Source of the DNA: Hymenobacter montanus
GTDB lineage: Bacteria > Bacteroidota > Bacteroidia > Cytophagales > Hymenobacteraceae
DNA length: 64,000 nucleotides
Direction: 5' to 3'
Assembly: GCF_014699115.1 (NCBI RefSeq)
Contig: NZ_JACXAD010000007.1
Location: 163,701-227,700, forward strand
Shown: one piece after another, positions 61,045 to 64,000 of the stretch
How positions within the stretch are numbered: the stretch's first letter is position 1
Layout: each line of letters starts with the position of its first letter
Position numbers and translations under genes: made by a program
Notes under the pieces: model-generated
What the model was told of the DNA's origin: nothing
The model's input: the letters and a program-made list of their open reading frames with translations, nothing else
The model's database searches: none

Positions 61045-63894
61045 ATGTCCAAGCTGCTCGTCATTGGCTTTTCGCTCGGCTACCTGGCCTTGCTCTTCGG
61101 CGTCGCCTACGCCGCCGAGCGGCGCTCGGTGGCTCGGAAGAGCCTGGTGAGCAACCCGTACGTGTATGCCCTGAGCATGGCGGTGTACTGCACGGCCTGG
61201 ACGTACTACGGCAGCGTGGGGCGGGCCGCGCACAATGGGCTCGAATTCGTGGGCATCTATCTGGGGCCCACGTTGCTGGCTCCGGCCTGGTGGCTGGTGC
61301 TGCGCAAAATTATCCGGGTGTGCCGGCAGCAGCGGCTCACCTCCATTGCCGATTTTATTTCGGCCCGCTACGGCAAGAGCGCCGCGCTGGGCGCCCTGGT
61401 TACGGGAGGCTGCGTGCTGGGTATCGTGCCCTATATCGCGCTGCAAATCAAGGCCATTGCGGCTTCTTTCGTGACGATGACGGGCAGCGGGGCCGGGGTG
61501 GGGGGAGCCGCCGCTACGGCCCTCTACACCACGGGCTTGCTGGCCGTGTTCACCATTTTTTTCGGGGTGCGCTCGGTGGAGGCCACCGAGCGGCACGAGG
61601 GCATTGTGCTGGCTGTGGCGGTGGAGAGCGTGCTCAAGCTGGTCGCGTTCCTGGTATTGGGCCTATTTGTCACCTTCGGCCTGTTTGCGGGCTTTAGCGA
61701 CGTGTTCAACCAGGCGGCGGCGGTGCCGGCCCTGCGGCAGCTGTTCACGCTACGGGGTTCCGGCACTAGCGGCGCCGAGTGGTTTACGCTGCTGGTGCTG
61801 AGCATGTCGGCCATTCTGCTGCTGCCCCGCCAGTTCCAGGTGTCGGTGGTCGAAAACGTCGATGAGAACCACCTGCGGAAGGCCATGTGGCTGTTTCCGC
61901 TCTACCTCATCATCATCAACCTGTTTGTGCTGCCCGTGGCCTTCGGAGGCATGCTGCGCCTGGGCGGGCAGGGGCTCGACGCCGACACCTACGTGCTGGC
62001 CCTGCCCCTGGCCGCCGGGCACGCGGGGCTGGCCCTGTTCACCTACCTGGGCGGGGTGTCGGCCGCCAGCAGCATGATTATCGTCGAAACCATTGCCCTG
62101 AGCGTGATGATGAGCAACCACTTGCTCATGCCGCTGCTGGTTCGGGTGCCGGCGGCGCGGCCGGCTTTACAAACCCGCTGGTTTGCTTATCTGGGGCAGG
62201 TGGCCCTCGAAAGCCGCCGCTTGGCGGTCGTGGTCGTGCTGCTGTTGGCGTATGGCTACTACATGGGCGTGGGCAAGCAGCTGCCCCTGGTGAACACCGG
62301 CCTGGTGTCGTTCGCGGCGGTGGCGCAGTTCGTCCCGGCCGTGCTGGGGGGCTTGTACTGGAAGGGCGGTACCCGGCGCGGTGCCACGGCGGGCCTGCTG
62401 GCGGGGTTTGGGGTTTGGTTTTTTACGCTGGTGCTGCCCACGCTGGTGGGGCCGGGGCGGCTGCCGGCGGCCGTGCTCACCGAGGGCGTGGGCGGGGTGG
62501 CCTGGCTGCGGCCGTTTGCGCTGTTTGGGTTCGAAGGGCTCGACTACCTTTCGCACGGCCTGTTCTGGAGCTGGTTCTTTAACATTGGCCTTTACGTGGG
62601 GCTGTCGTTGGCCGGGCGGCCCTCGGCCCTGGAGCTGCGCCAAGCCGACGTCTTCGTCGACGTTTTCACGCGCCGCAGCCTGGCCGAGGAAGTAGCCGGC
62701 TGGCAGGGTAGTACGGCCTTTCCCGACGTGCGGGCCCTGTTGCTGGGCTTCCTCGGTAAAAAGCGCACCAACCAGGCCCTGCGCGCCTTCGCCATCCGCT
62801 TTCCTGACGCCGTGCTCCCAGAAAACCCAAGCCTGCCCCAGCTTCTCAACTCGCCCGGCCACCAGGCCAGCGTCGCCGACCCGCGCCTACTCACGTACGC
62901 TGAAAAGCTGCTGGCGGGCAGCCTCGGCCCGGCTTCGGCGCGCCTGCTGGTCGCTTCCGTGGCGGGGGCCGAGCAAATCAGCTACGACAACGTGGTCGGG
63001 ATTCTGCGCGAAAGCCAGCAGCTGCTCGAAGCCAACCGCCAGCTGCAGAAGCAGTCGCGCCAGCTCCAACGCCTCACCGACGAGTTACGGGGCGCTTACG
63101 ACCAGCTCCAGGCCCTGGACCAGCGCAAGGACGAGTTTCTGTACACCGTCACCCACGAGCTGCGCACGCCCCTGACCAGCATCCGCGCCCTGGCCGAGAT
63201 TCTGGCCGACAACCCCGAGCTGGAGGAGGCCGAGCGCCAGCGCTTCCAGCTGACCATCGCGCGCGAAGCGGAACGCCTCACCCGCCTGATTTCGCTGGTG
63301 CTGGATTTGGAAAAATTCGAATCCGGCCAGGCTACTTTGGAACGGGTGGCCATTCCGGTGCCTGAGCTGCTGGACGAAGCCGTGGATGCCGTGGGCCAGT
63401 TGCTGCGCGACAAGCACCTGACGCTGACTCTGGCCGTGCCGCCCGGCCTGCCGGCCCTGCCCGGCGACCGCGACCGGCTTATGCAGGTACTGGTCAACCT
63501 GTTATCCAATGCCATTAAAGCCTGCCGGGCCGATGGTTCCGGCCGGATCCGCCTGCAGGTAACCGGCGCGGCGCCGTCTCGCCCGCCGGTCCTTACCCTC
63601 ACCGTGGCTGACAATGGCAAAGGCATACCCCTGGCCGAGCAGGAGCACATCTTCGAAAAGTTCTTTCAGGCTCGCCACCAAACCACCCGCAAGCCCGAGG
63701 GAACGGGTTTGGGCCTGGCCATCACCAAAAAAATCGTCGAGGTACACCACGGCCGCCTCTGGGTAGAAAGCCAGCCCGGGCAGGGGGCCACGTTCTTCGT
63801 GGAGCTGCCGCTCGCCGCGCCCGAAGACTCGTCCATCACCGAGGTAACCGAAATAATCCAAGCCGCTGACCCCGTTGAGCACCAAGCACCATAA
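61045..63894 (+). CDS. sodium:solute symporter / histidine kinase fusion (CbrA-like)
   Basis: A 949-residue sensor. Residues 1 to about 535 are an SSS-family transporter of about 13 helices ([53 protein letters not shown]). A linker and coiled coil (about 640-695) lead to HisKA with His704 ([13 protein letters not shown]) and HATPase_c ([26 protein letters not shown]). CbrA-type fusions sense or import a nutrient and control carbon use. No response regulator lies in the window; it may be downstream. The last residues (DPVEHQAP) are coded by a CACCAAGCACCA repeat copy. Confidence 0.93.
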   Translation: MSKLLVIGFSLGYLALLFGVAYAAERRSVARKSLVSNPYVYALSMAVYCTAWTYYGSVGRAAHNGLEFVGIYLGPTLLAPAWWLVLRKIIRVCRQQRLTSIADFISARYGKSAALGALVTGGCVLGIVPYIALQIKAIAASFVTMTGSGAGVGGAAATALYTTGLLAVFTIFFGVRSVEATERHEGIVLAVAVESVLKLVAFLVLGLFVTFGLFAGFSDVFNQAAAVPALRQLFTLRGSGTSGAEWFTLLVLSMSAILLLPRQFQVSVVENVDENHLRKAMWLFPLYLIIINLFVLPVAFGGMLRLGGQGLDADTYVLALPLAAGHAGLALFTYLGGVSAASSMIIVETIALSVMMSNHLLMPLLVRVPAARPALQTRWFAYLGQVALESRRLAVVVVLLLAYGYYMGVGKQLPLVNTGLVSFAAVAQFVPAVLGGLYWKGGTRRGATAGLLAGFGVWFFTLVLPTLVGPGRLPAAVLTEGVGGVAWLRPFALFGFEGLDYLSHGLFWSWFFNIGLYVGLSLAGRPSALELRQADVFVDVFTRRSLAEEVAGWQGSTAFPDVRALLLGFLGKKRTNQALRAFAIRFPDAVLPENPSLPQLLNSPGHQASVADPRLLTYAEKLLAGSLGPASARLLVASVAGAEQISYDNVVGILRESQQLLEANRQLQKQSRQLQRLTDELRGAYDQLQALDQRKDEFLYTVTHELRTPLTSIRALAEILADNPELEEAERQRFQLTIAREAERLTRLISLVLDLEKFESGQATLERVAIPVPELLDEAVDAVGQLLRDKHLTLTLAVPPGLPALPGDRDRLMQVLVNLLSNAIKACRADGSGRIRLQVTGAAPSRPPVLTLTVADNGKGIPLAEQEHIFEKFFQARHQTTRKPEGTGLGLAITKKIVEVHHGRLWVESQPGQGATFFVELPLAAPEDSSITEVTEIIQAADPVEHQAP

Positions 63895-63912
63895 AAAGGC
63901 CGAACCACCCAG

Positions 63913-64000
63913 CCAATCCCCAATCCCCAATCCCCAATCCCCAATCCCCAATCCCCAATCCCCAATCCCCAATCCCCAATCCCCAATCCCCAATCCCCAA
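63913..64000. repeat. heptanucleotide tandem repeat (CCCCAAT)n
   Basis: A perfect run of about twelve and a half CCCCAAT units from 63913 to the window end, so the true length is unknown. It starts 19 bp after the symporter-kinase stop and has no gene. Such tracts can vary in copy number by slippage. Confidence 0.95.

Noticed and set aside
63913..64000. CRISPR-like repeat array
   Set aside because: The repeats are seven bases long and directly adjacent, with no spacers.

Overview
The window reads as a chromosomal segment of a GC-rich member of the Bacteroidota, most like Hymenobacter (Cytophagales, Hymenobacteraceae). This is inferred from several signs: a PorX-type type IX secretion regulator, a cargo protein with a type A sorting domain, Bacteroidota -7 boxes (TAnnTTTG), near-absence of Shine-Dalgarno sites in the core genes, a fused lpxC/fabZ, a fused ccoN/ccoO, and the conserved blocks HD-lpxD-lpxC/fabZ-lpxA-ABC and tsaE-ald. 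No rRNA, tRNA or CRISPR array was seen.

Region 1 (1-16.6 kb) is a respiratory block. After a partial hemF there is a long minus-strand operon for cbb3 oxidase: ccoI, ccoS, ccoNO, ccoQ, a small membrane protein, ccoP, ccoG, ccoH, a TauE/SafE-like protein and a double-Usp protein. Beyond it lie a type IX cargo protein, a decayed copy of the 5' end and promoter of ccoI, a cysteine-less thioredoxin-like protein, and a PAS histidine kinase overlapping a response regulator that fuses REC to a CRP/FNR sensor and HTH. Three intact promoters (ccoI, ccoNO, the kinase) and the relic share one architecture: two FNR-type boxes exactly 22 bp apart, then a -7-like GAnCTTTG 22-23 bp further on. I propose that the fused regulator, whose recognition helix carries the FNR-type E-x-x-S-R, controls these promoters. 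That would condense a FixL-FixJ-FixK cascade into two proteins.

Region 2 (16.9-29.5 kb) holds a secreted protein of unknown function, leuS (with two in-frame intergenic-type repeats and an AT-rich segment near the KMSKS loop), dnaG, a 299-bp MITE-like inverted repeat, a K+ channel, two glycosyltransferases and ribBA.

Region 3 (29.6-34.3 kb) is an AT-richer island of small genes: two tandem CutA-like proteins, a pentapeptide-repeat protein, a frameshifted cyanobacterial/plant-type [2Fe-2S] ferredoxin, a HEAT-like small protein with a real Shine-Dalgarno, and several unrecognised small ORFs.

Region 4 (34.3-54.3 kb) returns to core genes: cinA, a DUF4197 protein, an acidic protein, the lipid A genes lpxA, lpxC/fabZ and lpxD with an ABC ATPase, an HD hydrolase, a frameshifted four-helix-bundle gene, porX, an aminotransferase, two tandem outer-membrane beta-barrel receptors, tsaE, ald and a DUF1569 protein.

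Region 5 (54.4-64 kb) holds a small membrane protein, a flavin reductase-like protein, an IS1 InsA-derived protein lacking a catalytic domain, a porin with an MHS-type MFS transporter, a small membrane protein with a sodium:solute-symporter/histidine-kinase fusion, and a (CCCCAAT)n tract running off the end. Families of short intergenic repeats recur throughout and have entered or extended coding sequences (leuS, tsaE, the symporter-kinase, probably ccoI).
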